In this document: piece after piece, positions 9,909-16,817 of the stretch
How the letters are laid out: every line of letters starts with the position of its first letter
Numbering within the stretch: the first letter of the stretch is position 1
Assembly (NCBI RefSeq): GCF_011250645.1
Contig: NZ_JAANNO010000007.1
Coordinates: 34,765 to 70,616, forward strand
Direction: 5' to 3'
DNA from: Motilibacter aurantiacus
GTDB lineage: Bacteria > Actinomycetota > Actinomycetes > Motilibacterales > Motilibacteraceae
DNA length: 35,852 bases
Made by a program: the position numbers and the translations under genes
Notes under the pieces: model-generated
Told to the model about the DNA's origin: nothing
Databases searched by the model: none
Seen by the model: only the letters and a program-made list of their open reading frames with translations

Positions 9909-10271
9909 CTAGTCGAGCACCGGCTCGAGGGCCTCCCGGAAGGCCTCGGGCGTGAAGGGCTTGGCGATGAGGAAGAGCGCGCCGGAGTTGGCCGCCCGCT
10001 CGCGCATCTCGGGCGAGCCCTCGGAGGTGACGAACCCGAAGCTCACGGTCGAGCCGCTGGCGCGCAGCCGGTCGAGCAGCTCGATGCCGGTCATGTTCGG
10101 CATGTTCCAGTCGCTGAGGACCAGGTCCGGCTCCTCGCTCTGGACCTTGCTGAACGCGTCGGCGCCGTCGACGGCCTCGACGAGGTCGTGGCCGGAGAAG
10201 CCGGCCTGGCGCAGCGTGCGGGTGACGATCTGCCGCATCACCTTGCTGTCGTCGGCGATGAGGATCTTCAT
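9909..10271 (-). CDS. cheY: CheY-type response regulator (second copy)
   Basis: A stand-alone receiver domain of 120 residues that should carry the phosphoryl signal from CheA to the flagellar switch or act as a phosphate sink. The acidic pair is Asp7-Asp8, the phospho-acceptor is Asp54 in SDWNMP, the switch Thr is in FGFVTSEG and the conserved Lys is in LIAKPF. The ATG overlaps the cheX stop by four bases (ATGA), so the two are coupled. It differs clearly in sequence from the CheY at 10729-11124, so the two copies probably have different jobs. Confidence 0.93.
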   Translation of the reverse strand: MKILIADDSKVMRQIVTRTLRQAGFSGHDLVEAVDGADAFSKVQSEEPDLVLSDWNMPNMTGIELLDRLRASGSTVSFGFVTSEGSPEMRERAANSGALFLIAKPFTPEAFREALEPVLD

Positions 10272-10732
10272 GACGTGGCTCCTTCCGTGGAGGTCGAGGA
10301 CCAGACGGTGATCTCGACGTGCTGGCCCAGCCACTCGAGCGCGGCCTGGGCGACGATCTCTGCGCCGCGGCTGGCGACGTGCGCGGTGCCGTGGGCGACG
10401 ACGGGGAGCGACAGCGAGCTGGGTCCGGGCAGCACGCTCTTCACGTTCCCCCCGACGATGTTCACAAGCTCGCCGACGGCGTCGTCGACGTCCCCCGGCT
10501 CGAGGCCCGCAGGGTCCATCTGCAGAAGCGCGCTTCCAACGTCCTGCGCGGTCCGCGCGCTCATCGAGATGACGACGACGCCGTTCCACTCGCCGGCGAT
10601 GGAGACGCTCGCGGTCACCTCCGCAGGGTCGCCGACCCCGGGGATCGACGGCGTCGGCTCCGAGCCGAGGTAGGACGTCCAGAGGTCGCCGGCGATGGCG
10701 AGCAGGTCGTCGACGGCAAGGGTGGCGGTCAT
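10268..10732 (-). CDS. cheX: CheX-type CheY-P phosphatase
   Basis: A 154-residue protein expected to dephosphorylate CheY-P and so end the signal. It carries the CheC/CheX/FliY phosphatase signature D-x3-E-x2-N in DDAVGELVNIVGGN (Asp84, Glu88, Asn91). The rest has the alternating beta and alpha pattern of CheX, for example SVSIAGEWNGVVVISMS. It overlaps the CheY genes on both sides by ATGA tetranucleotides, so it is translated together with both possible substrates. No CheZ is seen, so this is the obvious phosphatase of the system. Confidence 0.88.
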   Translation of the reverse strand: MTATLAVDDLLAIAGDLWTSYLGSEPTPSIPGVGDPAEVTASVSIAGEWNGVVVISMSARTAQDVGSALLQMDPAGLEPGDVDDAVGELVNIVGGNVKSVLPGPSSLSLPVVAHGTAHVASRGAEIVAQAALEWLGQHVEITVWSSTSTEGATS

Positions 10733-11124
10733 GCGGTCACCTCCGCGCTGACGAGGCCGAGCAACGCGAGCTTGTCGGCGATCGCGTCGGCCGTGAACGG
10801 CTTGATCACGTACTCGTGCGCCCCGGCGGCGAGCGCGCGCACGATGTTGCCGTGCTCGCTCTCCGTCGTGACCATCATGAGGGTGACGTTGCGGTACTCG
10901 TCGCGCTTGCCGACCTGCTTGATGAACGTGAGCCCGTCCATCACCGGCATGTTCCAGTCGACGAGGCAAAGGACAGGGGTGTCGCCCTCCGCGTGCAGGG
11001 CGTCCAACGTGTCGAGCGCCTCCTGGCCGTTGCCGGCCTCGGAGACGGTGAATCCCTGCCCGACGAGAATGCGGCCAAGGATCGTCCGCATGGCCCGCGA
11101 GTCGTCAATGACGAGAGCGCGCAT
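10729..11124 (-). CDS. cheY: CheY-type response regulator (first copy)
   Basis: A 131-residue single receiver domain. Asp7-Asp8 form the acidic pocket, Asp56 in LVDWNMP is the phospho-acceptor, MMVTTESE holds the switch Thr and YVIKPF the conserved Lys. The ATG at 11124 has an AAGGAG site seven bases upstream; longer in-frame starts inside cheR lack one. It starts one base after the cheR stop and overlaps cheX by four bases. Confidence 0.94.
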   Translation of the reverse strand: MRALVIDDSRAMRTILGRILVGQGFTVSEAGNGQEALDTLDALHAEGDTPVLCLVDWNMPVMDGLTFIKQVGKRDEYRNVTLMMVTTESEHGNIVRALAAGAHEYVIKPFTADAIADKLALLGLVSAEVTA

Positions 11125-11125
11125 G

Positions 11126-11968
11126 TCAGGCTCCTTTACTTCCGATGAATTTTGCCGGTCGATGGACGGGTGCGCCGGCGACGAGGACCCGCTCCCACGA
11201 GTCATCGACACCGAGAGTGGTCTCGGCTCCCCCGAGCAGCAGGCATCCGCTCGGCTTGAGAGTTCCGGCGACCCGTCGCAGGATCGAACGCTTGGTCGCC
11301 GTGTCGAAGTAGATCAGGACGTTGCGCAGCAGGACGATGTCGAATTGCGGCATCACCGGGAACGGCGCCGCGAGGTTGAGCCGCTGGAATTTGATGTTGG
11401 CCTTGAGCTCCGGCGACACCTCCCATTCGGTGCCCCTGCGCGTGAAGTGCTTCACGAGAAGCGGCGCGGGGAGCCCGCGGTTGACCTCGAGCTGGGAATA
11501 GCGCCCGGCCCGCGCCCGCGCGAGCATCTCCTCGGAGATGTCGGTCCCGAGGATCTCGAAGCGCCAGCCCGCGGCCCGCACCTTGTCCTGGATGCTCATC
11601 GCGACCGTGTACGCCTCCTGGCCGCTGGAGGAGGCGGCCGACCAGATGCGCAGCACCCGGTCGGGGCGCCCGCTGCGCAGGATCTCGGGCACGATGTGGT
11701 CCGACACCGCCCGGAACGGCGCGCCGTCCCGGAACCACGAGGTCTCGTTGGTGGTGAGGGCGTCGACGATCTTCGCCTGCTCACGCGGGTCGCGCGAGGC
11801 TCGCAGCCCGTCGACGTACGCACTGACGTTGGGCTTGCCGGCCGCGCGGGCGAGCGGGGTCAGCCGCGCCTCGACGAGGTACTCCTTGCCGGGCTCGAGG
11901 ACGATCGCCGCCTCGCGGTAGACGAGCTCGCGGACGAAGTCGAACGCGGTCGTCGCGAGTGTGCTCAT
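11126..11968 (-). CDS. cheR: Chemotaxis protein methyltransferase CheR
   Basis: Methylates glutamates on chemoreceptors with S-adenosylmethionine, the adaptation arm opposed to CheB. The 280 residues have the small helical N-domain (FVRELVYREAAIVLEPGKE, then LVEARL) and a Rossmann methyltransferase domain with RIWSAASSSGQEAYTVAMS as the SAM-binding region, then ILGTDISEEML and FDIVLLRNVLIYFD. Its ATG overlaps the cheB stop in an ATGA tetranucleotide. Substrates would include receptors like the one at 16818-18425. Confidence 0.95.
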   Translation of the reverse strand: MSTLATTAFDFVRELVYREAAIVLEPGKEYLVEARLTPLARAAGKPNVSAYVDGLRASRDPREQAKIVDALTTNETSWFRDGAPFRAVSDHIVPEILRSGRPDRVLRIWSAASSSGQEAYTVAMSIQDKVRAAGWRFEILGTDISEEMLARARAGRYSQLEVNRGLPAPLLVKHFTRRGTEWEVSPELKANIKFQRLNLAAPFPVMPQFDIVLLRNVLIYFDTATKRSILRRVAGTLKPSGCLLLGGAETTLGVDDSWERVLVAGAPVHRPAKFIGSKGA

Positions 11969-13149
11969 GGTCGTGTTCCCCTGGTCAACGCAGCCTCCGT
12001 GGTGGCGCTAGCGGGCCGGGGGCGCCCGGCCAGGCCTATCGAGTCGACGATCGCGCCGGGCACCGCGTCCAGCGGCAGGACAGCGTCGGCGAGCCCCGCC
12101 GCGGTGACGGCGCCGGGCATGCCCCAGACCACGGACGTCGCCTGGTCCTGGGCGAGAACCCGCGCCCCACGGGCCTTGAGCGTCTGCGCACCGGCCTTGC
12201 CGTCGCTGCCCATGCCGGTCAGGACGACGGCCAGCACGCTGCCGCCGAAGGTCGCGGCGACGCTGCGGAAGAGCACGTCGACTGCGGGCCGGCAGAAGTT
12301 CTCCGGCGGAGCGGTCGTCAGGTGGGCGAAGAGGCCGGTGCCCCGGCGTACCACCTCGAGGTGCCGGTCGCCGGGTGCGATGAGCACCCGGCCGGGGACC
12401 AGCTGATCGTCCTCGGCCGCCTCGCGCACCTCCAGCGCGCTCGAGCGGTCGAGCCGCTCGGCCAGCAGCCGGGTGAAGATCGGCGGCATGTGCTGGACGA
12501 CCGCGACGGGCACCGGGAGGGTGCCGGGCAGGCCGGACAGGACGCGGGCCAGCGCTTCGGGCCCTCCCGTCGACGAGCCGATCACGAGAATGTCCGGCCG
12601 CTTGGCCGCCGGGGTCAGCCGGGCCACCGGGGCGGCGGCGCCGGGACGCCGTGCGCCCGTGCCGACGGCTCCCGCGGGCGCGCCCAGCGTCCCCGTGCGG
12701 CGCCCGGGTGCCGCGCCCGCGCCGCCCGGCTGCTGCGGGCCCTGCCCGCAGAGCGAGCGCAGCTTCGGCACCAGCTGCTCGCGCACGCTGCGCACGGACT
12801 GGGTCAGCGCGGTCGTGTTCGAGGGCTTGGTCACGTAGTCGCTGGCGCCCAGCGAGAGCGCCTCGATCGTCGCCGACGCGCCCCGCTCGGTGAGCGTGCT
12901 GAACATGATCACCGGCGTCCGCGGGTGCGTCTGCCGGAGCCGCTTCAGCGTGCCGAGCCCGTCGAGCTCGGGCATCTCGATGTCCAGGGTCACCGCGTCC
13001 GGGGAGAGCTCGACGAGCTTGTCCAGCGCGATCCGGCCGTTCTGCGCCGTGCCGACCACGCTGATGCCGGGCTCGGCGTCGAGGACCTGGGCGACGATGC
13101 GCCGGACGACGGCGGAGTCGTCCACGACGAGCACTCGTATGTCACCCAC
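11965..13149 (-). CDS. cheB: Chemotaxis response regulator methylesterase CheB
   Basis: Removes methyl groups from chemoreceptors when phosphorylated by CheA. The 394 residues contain an N-terminal receiver (Asp10-Asp11, acceptor Asp56 in LDIEMPELDG, KPS lysine), a Gly/Ala/Pro-rich linker (about 140-185) and the methylesterase domain. Catalytic elements are Ser in GSSTGGPEAL, His in QHMPP and Asp in LTGMGSDGKAG. The GTG start at 13149 gives VGDIRVLVVDDS, the expected receiver beginning, after a purine-rich GGGGTGG. It heads the che operon and has a sigma-28 type promoter candidate 53 bases upstream. Confidence 0.95.
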   Translation of the reverse strand: MGDIRVLVVDDSAVVRRIVAQVLDAEPGISVVGTAQNGRIALDKLVELSPDAVTLDIEMPELDGLGTLKRLRQTHPRTPVIMFSTLTERGASATIEALSLGASDYVTKPSNTTALTQSVRSVREQLVPKLRSLCGQGPQQPGGAGAAPGRRTGTLGAPAGAVGTGARRPGAAAPVARLTPAAKRPDILVIGSSTGGPEALARVLSGLPGTLPVPVAVVQHMPPIFTRLLAERLDRSSALEVREAAEDDQLVPGRVLIAPGDRHLEVVRRGTGLFAHLTTAPPENFCRPAVDVLFRSVAATFGGSVLAVVLTGMGSDGKAGAQTLKARGARVLAQDQATSVVWGMPGAVTAAGLADAVLPLDAVPGAIVDSIGLAGRPRPASATTEAALTRGTRP

Positions 13150-13201
13150 GGGCCACCCCGTCCTAGTTCGGTTGGTCCGGGCGTTTTCCCGGACCCGCAC
13201 C

Positions 13202-13228
13202 TCATCGGCGCCCGCCGTCATCCCTTGA
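13202..13228 (-). promoter_or_regulatory. Sigma-28 (FliA/WhiG) type promoter of the cheB operon
   Basis: On the minus strand TCAA (13225-13228), exactly 15 bases, then GCCGATGA (13202-13209). The FliA/WhiG consensus is TAAA-N15-GCCGATAA, so the match is 3/4 and 7/8 with ideal spacing. It lies 53 bases upstream of the cheB start. A similar element precedes cheA. Confidence 0.65.
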
Positions 13229-13311
13229 GGTGAACGCCTCCGATGCGTAGTTGCCCGGTCGCGGCCAGTGCACTCCTTGACTCTTACCGCTCGTAGTGGG
13301 AGGAACAGCGG

Positions 13312-15114
13312 GTGACCCTCCGCAAGGCGGCGATAGTCGCCCTTCTCGCCCCCGTCCTCCCGCTGGGCCTGCTCGCCGCGCCGGCGGGCGCGGCCCGTCC
13401 CGTGGAGCCGCCACGCGCCCCCGTCGCGACCGGCTACGGCGGTGCCGTCGCCTCGGTCGACCCCTACGCGACCCGCATCGGCATCGACGTGCTGAAGGCC
13501 GGCGGCAACGCGGTCGACGCGGCGGTGGCCACCGCGGCCGCCCTCGGGGTCACCGAGCCGTACTCGGCCGGCATCGGCGGCGGCGGCTTCTTCGTCTACT
13601 ACGACGCCCGGACCAAGCGGGTGCTGACGATCGACGGCCGCGAGACGGCTCCGCTGGCGATGGGGCCGGGCGCCTTCGTCGAGAACGGCACGGCCATCCC
13701 GTTCGCCGACGCCGTGAGCAGCGGGCTCTCCGTCGGCGTCCCCGGCACGCCCGCCACGTGGGAGGAGGCGCTGCGCCGGTGGGGCACGCTCGACCTGCGC
13801 CGCGCCCTGGCGCCCGCCGAGCGGCTGGCCGAGCGCGGGTTCGTCGTCGACGAGACGTTCCGCCAGCAGACGGCGGACAACGCCGCGCGCTTCCGCGACT
13901 TCACCTCGACCCGGGAGCTCTTCCTCCCCGGCGGACAGCCCCCGGCCGTCGGCAGCGTGTTCGTCAACGAGGGCCTCGCCGAGACGTACGACCAGCTCGG
14001 CCGGCGCGGGACGGACATCTTCTACCGCGGGGCGATCGGGCGTGACCTCGTCCAGACGGCCCAGCAGCCGCCCGTGGCCCCTGGGGTGACCCGCAACGTC
14101 CGCCGCGGCCTCATCACGATGGACGACCTGCGCGACTACGACGCCCCGCTGCGCCGGCCGACCCAGGTCAGCTACCGCGGACTCGACGTCTACAGCATGG
14201 CGCCGCCGTCCAGCGGCGGCTCCACCGTGGGCGAGGCACTCAACATCCTCGAGCGCTTCCCGCTGGCCACCGCGTCCGAGACCGCGCACCAGCACCTGTT
14301 CGCCGAGGCCAGCGCGCTCGCCTTCGCCGACCGCAACCGGTACGTCGGCGACGCCGAGCACGTCGACGTACCCCTGCGCCAGCTGCTGTCCGACGGGTTC
14401 GCCGCTGAGCGCGCCTGCCTGGTCAACCCCGCCGCCGCGCTGCCCAAGCCGCTCGCCCCGGGCGTCCCGGACGGCTCGTACGCCGGGTGCGGCAGCACCG
14501 CGGCCGCCGGCGCCCCCGACACCAAGGGCGTCTCGACGACCCACCTCACGACGGCCGACAAGTGGGGCAACGTCGTGTCCTACACGCTCACCATCGAGGC
14601 CACCGGCGGCAGTGGCATCGTCGTGCCGGGGCGGGGGTTCCTGCTCAACAACGAGCTGACCGACTTCAACTTCACCGACACCCAGGGCGGCAACGACCCG
14701 AACCTGCCGGGCCCCGGCAAGCGGCCGCGCAGCTCCATGGCGCCGACCATCGTGCTGCAGGACGGGAAGCCGCTGCTGGCGGCCGGCTCGCCCGGTGGCG
14801 CGACGATCATCACGACAGTGCTCGCCGTGCTGACCAACCGGCTCGACCGCGGCATGCCGCTGGTGCAGGCCATCGCGGCGCCGCGGCAGTCGCAGCGCAA
14901 CACCGCGTCGATCCAGGCCGAGCCCGCGTTCCCGCGCGCCGAGCTGCAGGCCCTCGGCCACACGTTCACCAGCACCGCCGAGATCGGCGCGGCGACGGCC
15001 GTGGAGTTCCTGCCCGACGGGCGCGTCCAGGCGGCCGCCGAGACGGCACGCCGGGGTGGCGGCAGCGCGATGGTGATGTCGTCCACGCCGGTGCCGGCGG
15101 CGAAGCGCAGGTAG
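13312..15114 (+). CDS. ggt: Gamma-glutamyltransferase (secreted)
   Basis: An Ntn-hydrolase that cleaves or transfers the gamma-glutamyl group of glutathione-like compounds outside the membrane. The 600 residues start at a GTG with a GGAGG site and a Sec signal peptide (VALLAPVLPLGLLAAPAGA). The family core is visible: GGNAVDAAVATAAALGVTEP, YSAGIGGGGFFVYYD, and the autoprocessing site TTHLTTADKWGN, with Thr409 as the expected catalytic residue of the small subunit. NNELTDF and the GGS-type motif ASPGG-like AGSPGGATI follow. It stands alone, ended by its own hairpin, and shows no link to its neighbours. Confidence 0.94.
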   Translation: MTLRKAAIVALLAPVLPLGLLAAPAGAARPVEPPRAPVATGYGGAVASVDPYATRIGIDVLKAGGNAVDAAVATAAALGVTEPYSAGIGGGGFFVYYDARTKRVLTIDGRETAPLAMGPGAFVENGTAIPFADAVSSGLSVGVPGTPATWEEALRRWGTLDLRRALAPAERLAERGFVVDETFRQQTADNAARFRDFTSTRELFLPGGQPPAVGSVFVNEGLAETYDQLGRRGTDIFYRGAIGRDLVQTAQQPPVAPGVTRNVRRGLITMDDLRDYDAPLRRPTQVSYRGLDVYSMAPPSSGGSTVGEALNILERFPLATASETAHQHLFAEASALAFADRNRYVGDAEHVDVPLRQLLSDGFAAERACLVNPAAALPKPLAPGVPDGSYAGCGSTAAAGAPDTKGVSTTHLTTADKWGNVVSYTLTIEATGGSGIVVPGRGFLLNNELTDFNFTDTQGGNDPNLPGPGKRPRSSMAPTIVLQDGKPLLAAGSPGGATIITTVLAVLTNRLDRGMPLVQAIAAPRQSQRNTASIQAEPAFPRAELQALGHTFTSTAEIGAATAVEFLPDGRVQAAAETARRGGGSAMVMSSTPVPAAKRR

Positions 15115-15122
15115 CCCGACGC

Positions 15123-15154
15123 GGGGCGCCCCCCTGCTCCTGCGGGGGCGCCCC
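15123..15154 (+). terminator. Terminator after ggt
   Basis: A perfect 11-bp stem (GGGGCGCCCCC and its complement) with a 10-base loop starts eight bases after the ggt stop. There is no U-tract. It could also serve the convergent dehydrogenase gene at 15220. Confidence 0.75.
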
Positions 15155-15219
15155 GGTCCCGCTCTCGTCGCCCGCACGGGCGGCGGCCGTACGTCGCCAG
15201 GGCCGGGGCGACCCGCAGC

Positions 15220-15927
15220 TCAGGCCGTCGCGCCGAGCCGGTAGAACGCCGCGGGGTCGCCGGCCAGGCTCGCCTTGACCGTCCGGCTCCAGTCGTCCAC
15301 GAGGACCTCGAGGTCGCCGTCCTGCACGCCGTCCAGCACGATCCGCACGACCTCCGCCGGGTCGGTCTTGTCGCCGTCGTACCACGCCATCATGTCGGTG
15401 TCGGCGGCTCCGAGGTGCACGCCGGTCACTTGCGTGCCCTGCCCGGCCAGCTCGATCCGGACGCCGTTGGTCATCGCCCACGCCGCGGCCTTCGCCACGG
15501 CGTACGCGTTCGCGCCGCTGGTGGAGAACCAGGACAGCGCGGACAGGACGTTGAGCACCGCGCCGCCGCCGTTGGACGCGAGCACGGGCGCGAACGCGCG
15601 CACCATCGACAGCGTCCCGAACAGGTGCGTCTCGAGCTCGAGCCGGACCGTGGCGAGGTCGCCGGTCACCAGGTCGGCGCCGGTCGAGATCCCCGCGTTG
15701 TTGACGAGCACGGTCACGTCCGGGGCGGCGCCCGCCGCGGCCGAGACGGAGGCCGGGTCGGTGATGTCGAGCGCGAGCACCTCGGCGCCCGGCAGGTCGA
15801 CGGTGCGCGGGTCGCGCGCCGTGGCGTACACCTTCGCGGCGCCCCGCTCCAGCAGCTGGGCGGCGAAGTGCCGGCCGAGGCCGCGGTTCGCCCCGGTCAC
15901 GAGCGCCACGGAGTTGGTGAGGTCCAT
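15220..15927 (-). CDS. Short-chain dehydrogenase/reductase
   Basis: A 235-residue NAD(P)-dependent oxidoreductase of the classical SDR family. It shows the nucleotide-binding TGANRGLGRH near residue 13, a NNAG motif, and the catalytic YAVAK (Tyr-x3-Lys) preceded by the Ser in LNVLSALSWFS. The ATG at 15927 has GGAAGG about seven bases upstream. The substrate cannot be told from sequence. It is divergent from a MerR regulator, and its promoter has the stretched spacer and central repeat typical of MerR control. Confidence 0.88.
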   Translation of the reverse strand: MDLTNSVALVTGANRGLGRHFAAQLLERGAAKVYATARDPRTVDLPGAEVLALDITDPASVSAAAGAAPDVTVLVNNAGISTGADLVTGDLATVRLELETHLFGTLSMVRAFAPVLASNGGGAVLNVLSALSWFSTSGANAYAVAKAAAWAMTNGVRIELAGQGTQVTGVHLGAADTDMMAWYDGDKTDPAEVVRIVLDGVQDGDLEVLVDDWSRTVKASLAGDPAAFYRLGATA

Positions 15928-15978
15928 CGCAATGCCTTCCACGTCCGGTCCCCGGCCGTTCTGCCGGGAGGTGCGGCT

Positions 15979-16010
15979 ACGGTAGGAGTTGACGTTGGCG
16001 TCAAGGGCAA
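15979..16010 (-). promoter_or_regulatory. MerR-type promoter and operator between the dehydrogenase and merR genes
   Basis: On the minus strand TTGCCC (16005-16010) and TACCGT (15979-15984) are separated by exactly 20 bases. The spacer contains the perfect inverted repeat TTGACG-TTGG-CGTCAA (15989-16004). A 19-20 base spacer holding a dyad is the known architecture of MerR-activated promoters. It drives the dehydrogenase gene. Confidence 0.68.
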
Positions 16011-16032
16011 GTCTTTCGGCGAGGAGGCCTCG

Positions 16033-16401
16033 GTGCGGATCGGAGAGGTCGCGGCCGCGGCCGGCGTGAGCACGCGGGCGCTGCGCTACTACGAGGAGCA
16101 GGGGCTGCTCAGCTCCGTGCGCAGCCCGAGCGGCCAGCGGCACTACGACGCGGGCGCCGTCGAGCGGGTCCGCTGGATCCAGGCGCTGTACGCCGCCGGC
16201 CTGTCGAGCAAGGCCATCACCGCGCTGCTCCCCTGCGTGCACACCGGGATCGCGACCACGCAGATGCTCGACCGCCTGGCAGCCGAGCGTGACCGCCTCG
16301 ACGCCCAGATCGCCGACCTGACCGCCACCCGGGAGCGGCTCGACGCCGTCATCGCCGCCACGCACGAGCACACCGGCACCGCCCTCGGCTCCGCGTCCTG
16401 A
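16033..16401 (+). CDS. MerR-family transcription regulator
   Basis: A 122-residue regulator that would twist a long-spacer promoter into an active form. It begins with the MerR winged helix (RIGEVAAAAGVSTRALRYYEE, cited in two parts: RIGEVAAAAGVS and TRALRYYEEQGLL), then SGQRHYD, followed by a dimerisation coiled coil (LAAERDRLDAQIADL). There is one Cys (LLPCVHTG) and no metal-binding loop at the C-terminus, so a metal sensor is unlikely. The GTG at 16033 starts the protein right at the conserved HTH. It likely controls the divergent dehydrogenase through the dyad at 15989-16004. Confidence 0.88.
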   Translation: MRIGEVAAAAGVSTRALRYYEEQGLLSSVRSPSGQRHYDAGAVERVRWIQALYAAGLSSKAITALLPCVHTGIATTQMLDRLAAERDRLDAQIADLTATRERLDAVIAATHEHTGTALGSAS

Positions 16402-16519
16402 GGCGGGGCGCGGACGCGTCTCTCCCGTCCGCCGGGCCCCGCGTCGGGCCTCGGGACGGGACGTCGTCGGGGCGGTCGCGCCGACGCTCACGCCCGACCC
16501 GGTCACGTACCGTCGACGT

Positions 16520-16624
16520 GTGGACGAGAAGACGCGCAAGCGGGTACGCATCGCGGCCTGGGCGCTCGGCCTGCTGGCCGGGGTCAGCTACCTGATCAGC
16601 GGCTTGAGCGACCTGCTCGGCTGA
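16520..16624 (+). CDS. Possible 34-residue single-pass membrane protein, leaderless
   Basis: A short frame starting at GTG encodes a basic head (DEKTRKRVR), one hydrophobic helix (IAAWALGLLAGVSYLISGL) and a short tail. Almost every third codon position is G or C, as in the surrounding genes, which supports coding. There is no Shine-Dalgarno sequence, but TACCGT (16508-16513) ends six bases before the GTG, the spacing expected of a leaderless actinobacterial transcript. Function is unknown. It lies between merR and the chemoreceptor gene. A chance frame remains possible. Confidence 0.45.
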   Translation: MDEKTRKRVRIAAWALGLLAGVSYLISGLSDLLG

Positions 16625-16817
16625 GCGACGCCCCACTTCCTCGGTCGTGCGCCCGGCCCCGCGGACGCCCCCGAACCAGTTGCCGGAGCGCACCTGATGG
16701 GCCGAGCGGGCGATCCCTGCCTCGGTCGCTCATTCGGCCAGGCCCTGCACCGAATTGAAGGTCGTTGAACACGCAACGAACTTCGAGAAGCCGGCGACCC
16801 CGGCCGGAAGAGGGGCC
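16625..16817 (+). other. Leader region of the chemoreceptor gene
   Basis: No gene is visible. An inverted repeat CGTTG-AACACG-CAACG (16763-16778) lies about 40 bases upstream of the start codon. I could not find a convincing sigma-28 or housekeeping promoter here. Confidence 0.3.

Noticed and set aside
10319-13233. Long plus-strand frames over the che operon
   Set aside because: They run antisense to cheX, cheY, cheR and cheB, which have full family motifs and tight overlaps.
13150-15177. N-terminal extension of the cheB frame across ggt
   Set aside because: The frame is open but antisense to ggt; the receiver domain begins at the GTG at 13149.
16681-16817. A sigma-28 promoter before the chemoreceptor
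   Set aside because: GCCG-like boxes exist but none has a matching box 15 bases upstream.
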